DNA from: Anaerolineae bacterium | GTDB taxonomy: Bacteria > Chloroflexota > Anaerolineae > 4572-78 > J111 | Reading direction: 5' to 3' | Length of the DNA: 64,000 nt | NCBI GenBank assembly: GCA_022071955.1 | Contig: JAJVIM010000004.1 | Span: 1 to 64,000, forward strand | In this document: positions 42,086-50,282 of the stretch, piece after piece | Layout of the letters: the number at the start of each line of letters is the position of its first letter | Position numbering within the stretch: the first letter of the stretch is position 1 | Position numbers and translations under genes: made by a program | The notes under the pieces: generated by a model | Told to the model about the DNA's origin: nothing | What the model saw: the letters and a program-made list of their open reading frames with translations, nothing else | Databases searched by the model: none

Positions 42086-43555
42086 ATGTTAGCCGTGAAC
42101 GCAACGTTAACCGAAGTTGAAATTGACGAAAAAGAAAAGATGTTCACCGAGTTCGTGCGGGACAATCTGGGCAACAAGCCGACCTGGATGGTGACCCCGG
42201 AGATGGCCCGGCAACTGCTGGAAGAGGCCCGTGTGATCCTGAATGGCGACACCGAAGCTTTCCGGCGCTGGTACGCGGCGCGGGAGGGCTTCTCGGTGCA
42301 GGTGCAGGAAATATTGAACCCGCTGTATTTCGTGGTCGAGCAGGCGGGCGAAGCGCCGCCGCCCTTGCCGGAAGAGGTCGAGGTGGCAATAGTTGTCAAC
42401 CGGTCGGTGTTGCTGCGCACCCTGAACAAAGTGATTGGCGCAACGATGGTTAGCCAGTCTATGACGGTTCTGGGGCACGTATTCTTTGACCTGGACGGCG
42501 ACCGGCTGACCTTGCGGGCGACCAACCTGACGGTGACGGCCAGCGCCTCATGTCAGGTTGTTTGCGGCCGGGGGCCGGGCGGGGGAGCGCTGCCTGCCCG
42601 GCTGTTGTTGGATTGGCTGAGTGCGACCAAAGGCGAATATGTCGTGCTGGGGATTGGCGAGGAAGTGCGCTCTCTCAGGAGCAGCTATGTGCCGGTCCGG
42701 TTGCTGTCTTCATTTGAAGATGGCCGGCCGGTGGTGCGCTCGGTTATGCGCGGCAAACCCCTTGATGCCTGGCCGGGGCAGATGGATGATCTGACGGGCC
42801 AGACTGTGACCCTGCCGGCCCGGCAGATTTACACCCTGCTGCGGCGGGTGGCGCATTACATCAGCGATGAAGAAGACCGGGTGTTGAGCGGGGTCTACCT
42901 GTCGCTGCAAAACGGCGATTTGCAGGTGGTGGCGGCCAACGGCTTTGGGCTGGCCGTCAGCGGGGCCGGGATGGAGACCGACGATGTCTCCTGCATCATT
43001 CATCGCAGCGCCTTGAAAATGCTGTCGGATAACCTGAAAGTGAGTGATCAGGTGGCCATCACCATCAGCGACAAGATGGCCAAATTCGAGTTTGGCGGCA
43101 CCACCGTGGTCGGCTATCTCAAAGAAGGCGCGTTCCCGGATTACAGCAAGATTATGCCAAAAACGCATACGTGGCAGGCGCTCATTAACCGCAAAAAGCT
43201 GATCGGCGACCTGAACCGGGCGATAGTTGTCCAGCCGGTCAATAACGGCGTTGAGCTATACCTGGAGCCGGGTCGGCTGACGGTGATGAGCAGCAGCGTC
43301 GAGTTTGGCGATTACTCGTCGGCATTCTCTATCGAGACCGATGGGTTGACCGGCGTTCACGGGGTCAAGGTCGGCAAGCGGCTGCTGGCCAGCGCGTTGC
43401 AGGCGCTCGATGGCGACGAGGTTGTCATCGAGCGGGATGCGACTGCCGTCAATAGCCCGCTGCTGGTTTATTCGGCCGATGAAGTGGAAGGCGAGGCCCG
43501 AACCAAACAATTGCTGATGCCCTGGCGAACTGATAGCTGGCAGATGAGGCTCTGA
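42086..43555 (+). CDS. DNA polymerase III beta-clamp homologue with N-terminal extension
   Basis: 489 residues from the ATG at 42086 with AAAGGAG 8 nt upstream. Residues about 115-489 carry three clamp-fold repeats: AIVVNRSVLLRTLNKVIGAT opens the first, TVTLPARQIYTLLRRVAHYI the second and FPDYSKIMPKTHTWQALINR the third, with the FPDY motif typical of DnaN. The first 100 residues form a helical extension (TEFVRDNLGNKPTWMVTPEM ... ARVILNGDTEAFRRWYAARE) absent from chromosomal DnaN (about 370 residues). The usual clamp C-terminal Met-x-Pro is present in modified form (LLMPWRTDSWQMRL). It encircles DNA and tethers a polymerase, most likely of the element's own replication. Confidence 0.82.
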   Translation: MLAVNATLTEVEIDEKEKMFTEFVRDNLGNKPTWMVTPEMARQLLEEARVILNGDTEAFRRWYAAREGFSVQVQEILNPLYFVVEQAGEAPPPLPEEVEVAIVVNRSVLLRTLNKVIGATMVSQSMTVLGHVFFDLDGDRLTLRATNLTVTASASCQVVCGRGPGGGALPARLLLDWLSATKGEYVVLGIGEEVRSLRSSYVPVRLLSSFEDGRPVVRSVMRGKPLDAWPGQMDDLTGQTVTLPARQIYTLLRRVAHYISDEEDRVLSGVYLSLQNGDLQVVAANGFGLAVSGAGMETDDVSCIIHRSALKMLSDNLKVSDQVAITISDKMAKFEFGGTTVVGYLKEGAFPDYSKIMPKTHTWQALINRKKLIGDLNRAIVVQPVNNGVELYLEPGRLTVMSSSVEFGDYSSAFSIETDGLTGVHGVKVGKRLLASALQALDGDEVVIERDATAVNSPLLVYSADEVEGEARTKQLLMPWRTDSWQMRL

Positions 43556-43558
43556 GCG

Positions 43559-43978
43559 ATGGCTAAAAGCAAACTGGAAGTGACATTGACCGAATATGCT
43601 GCGGCCGAGCGGGCGCGGCGGGAAGCGGCCCGGCCGCTGGAGCAACGCTTGCGCGAGCTGCATGTGCAGATGGCGGCGCTAACCGCCGAGTTGTGGCAGC
43701 AGGTTGAAACGGTGGAAACCCAATTGCGCCAGACGGTGGCCCCGTTTGAGCAAAAAAAGGACGAGTTGCGGCCCGAAATCCTGAAACTGGCCGCCAGGGG
43801 TAAAAAGGCGCGAAAGTTCGTCAAAATCCGGGCCGGGATTAACAGACGGGCCGGCTGGACGGTGACCAGTTGGAATACCAAACGACTGGAGGCGCTGGCC
43901 AGGCAACTGCCGGAAATCAACGAGGCCCGGAAGGATACCCCGGTGCCGCCAAAATACACGATCTATCTGGAGGATTGA
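43559..43978 (+). CDS. coiled-coil Gam-like host nuclease inhibitor candidate
   Basis: 139 residues, 3 nt after the clamp gene. A long helix or coiled coil (ARPLEQRLRELHVQMAALTA) is followed by LAARGKKARKFVKIRAGINR and a Trp-containing end SWNTKRLEALARQLPEINEA...PPKYTIYLED. The pattern (coiled coil, then a KxW strand, then helices) resembles the Mu Gam family that protects DNA ends from RecBCD. Similarity is by eye only. Next to a sliding clamp, a replication/recombination role fits. Confidence 0.4.
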   Translation: MAKSKLEVTLTEYAAAERARREAARPLEQRLRELHVQMAALTAELWQQVETVETQLRQTVAPFEQKKDELRPEILKLAARGKKARKFVKIRAGINRRAGWTVTSWNTKRLEALARQLPEINEARKDTPVPPKYTIYLED

Positions 43979-43979
43979 G

Positions 43980-44645
43980 ATGTACAAGAAAACCAGCAGT
44001 CCCCTCGTCCAACGTTTTCTGGAACGGGTCTATCTGGTTGAGCGCGGTGGGCAGCAGAAGGAAGTCGCGCTGGGCGCGTATCTGGAAGAGGTCAAGCCAT
44101 ACCGGAAGGAGTGGTGGCGAGACGAGTCTGGTGTACCGGTCTATGTAGCATGGTATCGGAATGGCGACGGTGAAATCGGCCTCCATATTCCGCCCGCGGT
44201 TTATTACCACCTGGACTTGCCGGAGTGCGGCCAGCGCATCTATCAGATGCTGAACAGGGCCGTCAAAGCTATGTCTGACATGCCGCCTGACCTGTTCGAG
44301 TCGGGCGGCCTGCGGGCGCGGCGCAAGGACGGCAAGGTAGTTCTGACCAATATGGAGACCGGGCGGGGGTGCAGCATATCGCTGTGGCAGTTTGCCGCAT
44401 TGCGGCGGCTGATGCTGGCGCTGCCGTCCGGCGATGACCTGATTGGTCAGGTGATTACCGGCGTCCGTGAGTTGAGCGAGGCCGAGTTGGAAGACATTTA
44501 CGGCGATGCTTACGGCGTCGGTCAGGACTTGACCGTACTGGAACTGTCCGATGGTTCGACGCTGTTTGCCGCGCAGGACCCGGAACTGAACGGGCCAGGG
44601 GCGCTGCGGCAGTATAAGGCTGGCGAAGTGTACTACTTCTCTTGA
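43980..44645 (+). CDS. unknown element protein
   Basis: 221 residues, starts 1 nt after the previous stop. Mixed strands and helices, with LGAYLEEVKPYRKEWW, CSISLWQFAALRRLMLALP and a C-terminal acidic-to-aromatic tail (GALRQYKAGEVYYFS). No motif recognised. Confidence 0.6.
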   Translation: MYKKTSSPLVQRFLERVYLVERGGQQKEVALGAYLEEVKPYRKEWWRDESGVPVYVAWYRNGDGEIGLHIPPAVYYHLDLPECGQRIYQMLNRAVKAMSDMPPDLFESGGLRARRKDGKVVLTNMETGRGCSISLWQFAALRRLMLALPSGDDLIGQVITGVRELSEAELEDIYGDAYGVGQDLTVLELSDGSTLFAAQDPELNGPGALRQYKAGEVYYFS

Positions 44646-44719
44646 AAATCCTTGACGAAGCCGTTTGTCTCGATTATCATAAAAAAATGAAAAATTTCAC
44701 CGAAAAAGGAATAAACGCC

Positions 44720-45433
44720 ATGCATGACCCACCTATTCGGGAGCGGCGGTTTAACTATACGCCGCTCAGCCGAATCCACCTGTCGGAACATTACCGGCTG
44801 CGGGAATTCTGCATCCATGACCTGTCGTTGATTTACGGGATAAAAAATGTCCCGGCCAAAATCGGTATCGAGCGGGCCAGGCCGATGGCGGAAAAGTTGC
44901 TGGAGCCGTTGCACGACCATTTTGGCGAGTTGCGGATTTTGCAGGGGTATGTCTCCCCTGCGCTCAATGCCAAGCGCATGCAAATGGGAGCGGTGGCCGG
45001 GTCCACCAAAGGCAATCGTCACTGGTGGGACCGCGAGCCGGAACTGGGCCTGAATGCGGCGGTCTGCGTCGATTTCTGTATTCGCGGCCGGGAAGGCAAT
45101 ATCGAGGCCCAACGCGAACTGGTCGAAGCCTGTTACGCGCTGGAAATCCCATTCGATGGCATGCTGATTTTTCCGCGAACTTCGTCTATTGAGATTACCT
45201 ACGACCCCACCAAGTCGCGCAAATATGCGTCGATCAGGATGGAGTATCTGGCACACGGCTATCCCAAGTCAGATTATTTTCAGGTCTGGAACCCGGATAA
45301 TATTCCGTGGCAGTACCTCCAGATGGGGACCTATAGCGCCATTACCGAGGCCAAAGCCTGGATGGCCGAGCGAGGCGAGGGGGCCTATCGCAAAAAGGCG
45401 TCACCGCGCAATTTTCAGGAAAAACTATTCTAA
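44720..45433 (+). CDS. M15/hedgehog-type peptidase-fold protein
   Basis: 237 residues from the ATG at 44720 (AAAAGGA 10 nt upstream). It follows the pattern of phage-type M15 peptidases: LSEHYRLREFCIHDLSLIYG at the start, then ILQGYVSPALNAKRM, HWWDREPELGL..AAVCVDF (His and Asp at zinc-ligand positions) and LIFPRTSSIEITYD, which lacks the third His normally ending the motif. So it may be degenerate or use another ligand. An envelope or capsid-assembly role is uncertain. Confidence 0.5.
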   Translation: MHDPPIRERRFNYTPLSRIHLSEHYRLREFCIHDLSLIYGIKNVPAKIGIERARPMAEKLLEPLHDHFGELRILQGYVSPALNAKRMQMGAVAGSTKGNRHWWDREPELGLNAAVCVDFCIRGREGNIEAQRELVEACYALEIPFDGMLIFPRTSSIEITYDPTKSRKYASIRMEYLAHGYPKSDYFQVWNPDNIPWQYLQMGTYSAITEAKAWMAERGEGAYRKKASPRNFQEKLF

Positions 45434-45441
45434 ATCTGATC

Positions 45442-45468
45442 GGGGCAGCCCGACGCCGGGCCTGCCCC
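45442..45468. promoter_or_regulatory. GC-rich intergenic hairpin
   Basis: GGGGCAGCCCG pairs with CGGG-C-CTGCCCC (one bulge), 4-nt loop, no T-run. Like 38259-38285 it separates two co-directional genes of the operon. Confidence 0.55.
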
Positions 45469-45490
45469 CATCCTACTTGGCAGGGTGGCT

Positions 45491-46222
45491 ATGTATCTAT
45501 ACACACGACGATGGCTGGAAGTTGAGGCGGTTTATCAGCACGCCAGAACCACGCTGGAACTGGCCCGGCACAGATGGGACTCGTCACTGCTGGAACGCCA
45601 GCAGTGGTATGCGGCAGTTATATTGAACACATTGAACCGGCAGGTGAAAATGGAGCCGGTTATGGGGAAGGAGCGGCTTTATGCCTTGAAAATTCTACTG
45701 ATGCGCCATTATTATCAGGCTGGTTGTTGCCGGCAGGTCAACCGGCAGGAGCGGCAGATTCGATGCAATCGGTGCCGGCCGGAAACCCGCTGCCGCTGTA
45801 CGTCGTGCGGCGGGACAGGGTATGTCCGGTTGTATCAGCTCTACGGCTTCGTCTATGAAATCGGCGGCCAGTTGTTTAGCTGGCACATCCCGGATGGACG
45901 ACTGGTGTGGCCGGTCGAGTTAAGCGAAGGCAGGGAAACTGAAGGCGAAGGCGGCCGAATTACGACGGTGCAGCCAGACCTGGGAATGGCGATTTTGTGG
46001 GTATTCCTGGAAAAAGTCGGCGTGAGCCGGACGGAGTTGCCTTACCGGCGCACCTTACGCGATGCCTTGCGTCTGGACGCGCGGGCGGCGCGACGGACTC
46101 TAATTTATCACTTGAAATTACGGGGGTTTTTGAGAAATGAAAATAGACATAACTATTCCGTTGAGAGGGTCGTTCCGGCAGGAATACCGGTTGATGACGG
46201 GCATCGGGAAGCGGTATGCTGA
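45491..46222 (+). CDS. DnaJ-type zinc-finger element protein
   Basis: 243 residues from the ATG at 45491. It has a central zinc cluster IRCNRCRPETRCRCTSCGGTGYV with CxxC...CxC..C-G-x-G, like DnaJ zinc modules, flanked by helices (YALKILLMRHYYQAGCC). The C-terminal part (VFLEKVGVSRTELPYRRTLRDAL) could be a winged-helix. Its end overlaps the asparagine-synthetase-like gene by 86 nt. Confidence 0.6.
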   Translation: MYLYTRRWLEVEAVYQHARTTLELARHRWDSSLLERQQWYAAVILNTLNRQVKMEPVMGKERLYALKILLMRHYYQAGCCRQVNRQERQIRCNRCRPETRCRCTSCGGTGYVRLYQLYGFVYEIGGQLFSWHIPDGRLVWPVELSEGRETEGEGGRITTVQPDLGMAILWVFLEKVGVSRTELPYRRTLRDALRLDARAARRTLIYHLKLRGFLRNENRHNYSVERVVPAGIPVDDGHREAVC

Positions 46223-47342
46223 CGCCGCGCTGGGGATCGACCTGCCGGTCGGCGATGGGGCGGCGATTATCGACAATTCGCTGCCGAAAGGGCTGCTGCT
46301 GGCCAGATCGCACCCGGCGTTTATCCCACTCTTTTACGCGGTCGATGTGGATAAAGGGCTGGTGCGCTGCACGTCTCACAAATTCTTTTTGCCGCGGGCG
46401 ATGACGGTGGCCCCCGGCGAATTTGTGCTGATTGGAGAGAACGGCCGGGAGATGATGCGGCGGCAGTTTGATGACATCGTGGCCCCGCCGGTGGTGCTGG
46501 ACGAAACGATTGAGGAGGCGGCTGGCCGCATCGAGCAGGCGTTTCTCAAGGTCATGCAGCGGGCTTTGAAATTTTATGAAGGCAAACGGCTGGCTTTGGG
46601 ACTGAGCGCGGGAATGGACTCGTCGTTTATGGCCCACCATCTGGTTCACACATTCCGGGTGCCGTTTAAGGCGTATACCGCCTACGTCGATGAGGATGCC
46701 AGCGATCTGGTTGGGGCCAGAAAGGTGGCCGAGAAGCTGGGGCTGGACTGGACGCCGGTTAGGGTCGAGCAGGAGCCGGCCAACATTGTCGAGGCCGCGT
46801 TTTACACCAACACGGCCGAGCATTTGCATCTGGCCATGTCGGTTGCCCGCATGGCGATGGGCCGGGCGGCGCTGGGCGAGACCGATGCCTTTGTGCAGGG
46901 TGACGGCGCAGACGGCGCGTTGGGTGACGGCCCGTGGGAAGGCCGGTCGGCCTGGAGTATCGCCAACCGGGAAGCGATCAGCATTGATGACGCCTGGGCC
47001 AAACAGCGGGCCAAACACATGGCGATTGATATGAGGGCATATTACGAAGCAGAAACTCAATCTTATGGCGCTCTGGGGCTGGACTGGTTCAGCCCGTTCG
47101 CCTTTGAGCCGCTGTTGAGTGTGGCCCTGTCGGTCAGTTACGACAACTGCCCGGAGAAGCCGCGCAAGCTGCCGATGATGCACCTGGCCCGAAAATATTT
47201 CCCGGACATTCCCGACGTTCATAAAAAGGTGGGCTTCATCAAGGGGGCCAAGCTCAGCCGGTCCAAGCCGCTGTTTTCGGAAGCAGCGTTCAGGCGGGCC
47301 TTGAAAGTGGCTGCGGAAATGCGAGGCCAACATGCTGTTTAA
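46137..47342 (+). CDS. asparagine-synthetase-like ATP pyrophosphatase, first of two paralogues
   Basis: 401 residues, starting within the previous gene. Residues about 140-330 are the Asn_synthase (N-type ATP pyrophosphatase) domain: PP-loop LALGLSAGMDSSFMAHHL and FVQGDGADGALGDGP, which matches the SGDGADE motif of AsnB. The N-terminal 135 residues are beta-rich but lack the catalytic Cys2 of the class II glutaminase (it begins MKIDITIPLRGSF), so ammonia or an amine must come from elsewhere. It would adenylate a carboxylate and transfer an amine, making an amide. A second paralogue follows (11-nt overlap). Confidence 0.8.
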   Translation: MKIDITIPLRGSFRQEYRLMTGIGKRYADAALGIDLPVGDGAAIIDNSLPKGLLLARSHPAFIPLFYAVDVDKGLVRCTSHKFFLPRAMTVAPGEFVLIGENGREMMRRQFDDIVAPPVVLDETIEEAAGRIEQAFLKVMQRALKFYEGKRLALGLSAGMDSSFMAHHLVHTFRVPFKAYTAYVDEDASDLVGARKVAEKLGLDWTPVRVEQEPANIVEAAFYTNTAEHLHLAMSVARMAMGRAALGETDAFVQGDGADGALGDGPWEGRSAWSIANREAISIDDAWAKQRAKHMAIDMRAYYEAETQSYGALGLDWFSPFAFEPLLSVALSVSYDNCPEKPRKLPMMHLARKYFPDIPDVHKKVGFIKGAKLSRSKPLFSEAAFRRALKVAAEMRGQHAV

Positions 47343-48552
47343 CGGGACTATCGACTTGCAGAACCCACCGCGACAACGGTATCAGATGCTGCCCGATACC
47401 GGGTACACGCACCGGGAATTGAAGTGGGGCGTCGATTTGCCGCGCAACGATGGCAGCGTTGTGATTCAACCCTCCAAGCATGGCGTGGTCATCAGCCGGG
47501 CCCGGCCGCACATCACCCCGATTTATGTCCAGATCAATCGCAAGGAGCGGGTGCTGCGCTACTCGTCTAATAAGTTTCAGCTCGACCGGCCGAAGGAGTT
47601 GCCGGGCGGACATTTTATGGTGGTCGCCCCGGACGGCAAGATACTGACCAGCGAGGAGTACGACCGCCTGATCCTGCCGGATGTGGTAGTTGGCGAGTCG
47701 CTGGATGAGGCGGCGGCCCGGCTGGAGCGGGGCATCCTGGCCGGGGTTAAGGCCTGCGTTGATTTCCACCGCGGGAAAGTGTGGGGGGTGGGGTTGAGCG
47801 GCGGCATCGATTCGGTGCTGATGACCCACGCCCTGCACCGGCTGGGGGTGCCGTTCAAGGCCTACACCACCTATATCGAGGCCGATAACGACGATTACAT
47901 TGGGGCGCGGCAGATCGCCCAGAAACTGGGGCTGGACTGGACGCCGCTCAAAATCGACCTGAACACGATGTACCCGCACGTGGTCCGGGCCGTCTACGCC
48001 GCCGAATGCAGCGATTACACTAACGCCGGGATGAGCGTCGGGCGGTTGTATATCGGCAATCAGGCCAAAGCCGATGGGGTGCAGGTGGTCATGCAGGGCG
48101 ACGGCGCGGACGGAAACTGGGGGATTTCTCTGGATTGGGGGAACGCCAAACGGTTTATGGCTCAAGGCTACACGGTCCACGAAGCCTGGCAGATGGCGCG
48201 GGCGATTCACATCGAGTCGATGGCCGGGTATCTGTCGGCGGAAACCAAAAGCTATGGAGCGAATGGCCTGGAGTGGATCAGCCCCTACCTGACCCGGCCG
48301 GTGGTTGAGACGATTCTGTCGTTTGACAATGACAATTCGCATTTTTCGCCCAGCAAACAACCGGCCCGGATTCTGGCCGAGCGGTATTTTGCCGATGTGC
48401 GCAGCGTGTTTATGAAGCGGGGTTTTGTGACCGGCAACGGGATGAACGCCCGCAAAAAGGATGGCCTGTTTACGGATGAATTCTATCGCCGGGCGCTGGC
48501 CGCCGCCAAAAAAATGGTGGCCGAGGCCAGAAAAAATGCGGGACAGGTTTGA
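47332..48552 (+). CDS. asparagine-synthetase-like ATP pyrophosphatase, second paralogue
   Basis: 406 residues, 11-nt overlap with the first. PP-loop VWGVGLSGGIDSVLMTHAL (SGGxDS, closer to the canonical form than the upstream copy) and VMQGDGADGNWGI. It also starts without a glutaminase Cys (LFNGTIDLQNPPR). Its N-terminal region repeats the upstream pattern (ELKWGVDLPRNDGSVVIQPSKHG against AALGIDLPVGDGAAIIDNSLP), so the two arose by duplication. Possible roles: amide formation on a small molecule, peptide or nucleotide; lasso-peptide cyclases are distant relatives. Confidence 0.82.
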   Translation: MLFNGTIDLQNPPRQRYQMLPDTGYTHRELKWGVDLPRNDGSVVIQPSKHGVVISRARPHITPIYVQINRKERVLRYSSNKFQLDRPKELPGGHFMVVAPDGKILTSEEYDRLILPDVVVGESLDEAAARLERGILAGVKACVDFHRGKVWGVGLSGGIDSVLMTHALHRLGVPFKAYTTYIEADNDDYIGARQIAQKLGLDWTPLKIDLNTMYPHVVRAVYAAECSDYTNAGMSVGRLYIGNQAKADGVQVVMQGDGADGNWGISLDWGNAKRFMAQGYTVHEAWQMARAIHIESMAGYLSAETKSYGANGLEWISPYLTRPVVETILSFDNDNSHFSPSKQPARILAERYFADVRSVFMKRGFVTGNGMNARKKDGLFTDEFYRRALAAAKKMVAEARKNAGQV

Positions 48553-48655
48553 GCAGATCGCCGCGCAATTTGCCGGCCTGGCAGTGGTGCTGGTCGCCGG
48601 GTTGATCGACATGCACGCGCTGACTTACATCAAATACAACGATAAGCAGCCGTGA
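48536..48655 (+). CDS. very small hydrophobic ORF
   Basis: 39 residues from the ATG at 48536, overlapping the synthetase-like gene by 17 nt, with GAGG about 10 nt upstream. It contains one hydrophobic helix (FAGLAVVLVAGLIDMHAL). It ends the long operon. It may be a membrane peptide or a chance frame. Confidence 0.4.
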   Translation: MRDRFEQIAAQFAGLAVVLVAGLIDMHALTYIKYNDKQP

Positions 48656-48825
48656 CTGTCAACGACCAGAATCGACTGGCCTCGGTTTCGGCGTGATTTT
48701 CTGCCATAGAGCCAGCTTTCAAGCTGGTCTGCTGCTGGCTTGAGGCTGGCGGCCAATCTGGCCTGATGCTGGCATAGTGCTGGCAGCCAACGCGCAGAGA
48801 CGGCTGGAGCGGGCTGGTAAACAGG

Positions 48826-48859
48826 AAAGAGCTACCCTGGTGTGGGCAGCTCTTTTTTT
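48826..48859 (+). terminator. intrinsic terminator of the long element operon
   Basis: AAAGAGCT (48826-48833) pairs with AGCTCTTT (48848-48855), followed by TTTTG. The loop has a GC-rich internal part (ACCCTGGTGTGGGC). Confidence 0.8.
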
Positions 48860-49069
48860 GTGAGTGACAGATGTCATATTAAAGAAGTGACAAATGTCAT
48901 TAGTGATAGGTTTTTGAATATGATATGATAGGTGACGTATTGAAGAAATAACCGTCTGATTGAGGGAAAAACGGTGTGTTTGCGCTGCTCAAATAGTTAA
49001 GGTATGATATTTTTGTACTCGATATAAAGTGGATTGGAATGAAAATATAACGGATTTTGATTTGAGGAT

Positions 49070-49084
49070 ATGGTATAATACCAT
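49070..49084 (+). promoter_or_regulatory. palindromic operator/-10 of the protease-MazF operon
   Basis: ATGGTAT-A-ATACCAT is a perfect 15-bp palindrome and contains TATAAT (49074-49079). The -35 region is weak (CGGATT about 17 bp upstream), fitting a regulated promoter. The gene starts at 49104. Confidence 0.6.
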
Positions 49085-49103
49085 TAAAGGATAAGCTTAA
49101 AAT

Positions 49104-50282
49104 ATGTCTAGGGATCATCGTATAGAACTTATCAGAAAAATTGAACAAAAAAGAAACTCAAAGGTCATAGCCTATGTGACCAGTGACAGACATAATTTAG
49201 CTGGCCAAATTGCTGGAGATACCATATCTATTTTGCATGAGCATATCTTAGCATTGGCGCCGGCAGAACGAGCAAAACTTGACCTGTTTATTTACAGCCG
49301 TGGTGGAAACAGCGATACCCCCTGGTCAATTGTCTCAATGTTTAGAGAGTACAGCAAGGAGGGGTCATTTAGCATTTTGATTCCTTATCGTGCTCATAGC
49401 GCGGCCACCCTTATTTCTTTAGGGGCCGACGAGATTGTTATGACCAAAAAGGCAGAATTGGGACCGATAGATATTACCATCAGTAGTGGCCCGTACAACC
49501 CTAAAGATACTGTAACGCACGAACGTCTTCCGGTTTCTGTTGAGGACGTTATGGGATATTTTGCTTTATTAGAAAAGTTAAATTGTGAGCGCCCTGAAGA
49601 GAAAATGAAGGGGTTTGAACAACTCACAAGAAAAGTGCATCCATTAGTTTTAGGGACAGTGAGCCGTTTATTAGAGCAGACCAAGTTGGTTGCCTTACGC
49701 CTCTTGGGAACAAGAGCTAAGCCTTTTGCGGAAGAAAAGAATAGAGAGATTATTAAAAGACTATCTTCAGAGATCTATTCCCATTTACACACAATAAGTA
49801 GGGCAGAAGCGCGGCAGTTGGGATTAGATCAAGTTGTAAGTGCGGAAGATGCTGGGATTGACGAAGAACTGTGGGATCTCTACAAGGAATATCGAACACT
49901 TTTTTCGCTAGAAGAGCCGTTTGTTCCGGATCAATACCTGATTGCACAAAACTTAGAAGACCACACTTGGAGCAGCTTGAATATGGCATGTGTGGAAAGT
50001 GAGGCTAGATTTGATGTATTTCAGAAGGATATTCGAGTAAAACAGCTTCGTCAAGTCCCTCCGCAAGTGGCAATTAATCTCAACAATATAGCTTTACCCG
50101 CTATAGAAAATATTAATCCTCAGATTGTTGATCAACTGTTACGGGAAATTATCCAACCTGTCATTGAACGAGCAGTAGAAGACGCTAGGAAATCTTTGTT
50201 AGCTTCTTTGCCTATTGCGGGGTTTGAGCATATTGAATATAACGTTGGTTGGAAGACAATAGATGGAGGTATAGAGGTATGA
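49104..50282 (+). CDS. SDH/SppA-type ClpP-fold serine protease
   Basis: 392 residues, AT-rich unlike its left neighbours. The ClpP/crotonase-type core is seen in LDLFIYSRGGNSDTPWSIVSMF (the GGNSD oxyanion region) and IPYRAHSAATLISLGADEIVM, where Ser in AHSAAT is the nucleophile; TKKAELGPIDI likely supplies the Lys. This matches the serine dehydrogenase proteinase (SDH) family, a soluble relative of SppA. The C-terminal 130 residues (from about FVPDQYLIAQNL) are specific and helical. Coupled by ATGA overlap to the next gene. Confidence 0.85.
   Translation: MSRDHRIELIRKIEQKRNSKVIAYVTSDRHNLAGQIAGDTISILHEHILALAPAERAKLDLFIYSRGGNSDTPWSIVSMFREYSKEGSFSILIPYRAHSAATLISLGADEIVMTKKAELGPIDITISSGPYNPKDTVTHERLPVSVEDVMGYFALLEKLNCERPEEKMKGFEQLTRKVHPLVLGTVSRLLEQTKLVALRLLGTRAKPFAEEKNREIIKRLSSEIYSHLHTISRAEARQLGLDQVVSAEDAGIDEELWDLYKEYRTLFSLEEPFVPDQYLIAQNLEDHTWSSLNMACVESEARFDVFQKDIRVKQLRQVPPQVAINLNNIALPAIENINPQIVDQLLREIIQPVIERAVEDARKSLLASLPIAGFEHIEYNVGWKTIDGGIEV

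Larger units (their letters stand above)
48656..49103. other. intergenic region with GCTGG-rich tract, terminator and promoter
   Basis: 48700-48820 contains seven GCTGG pentamers (48723, 48734, 48745, 48768, 48779, 48803, 48813) and no coding frame. An intrinsic terminator follows (next entry), then AT-rich DNA with two TGACA(G/A)ATGTCAT-like words (48864-48899) and a palindromic promoter for the protease operon. Confidence 0.6.
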
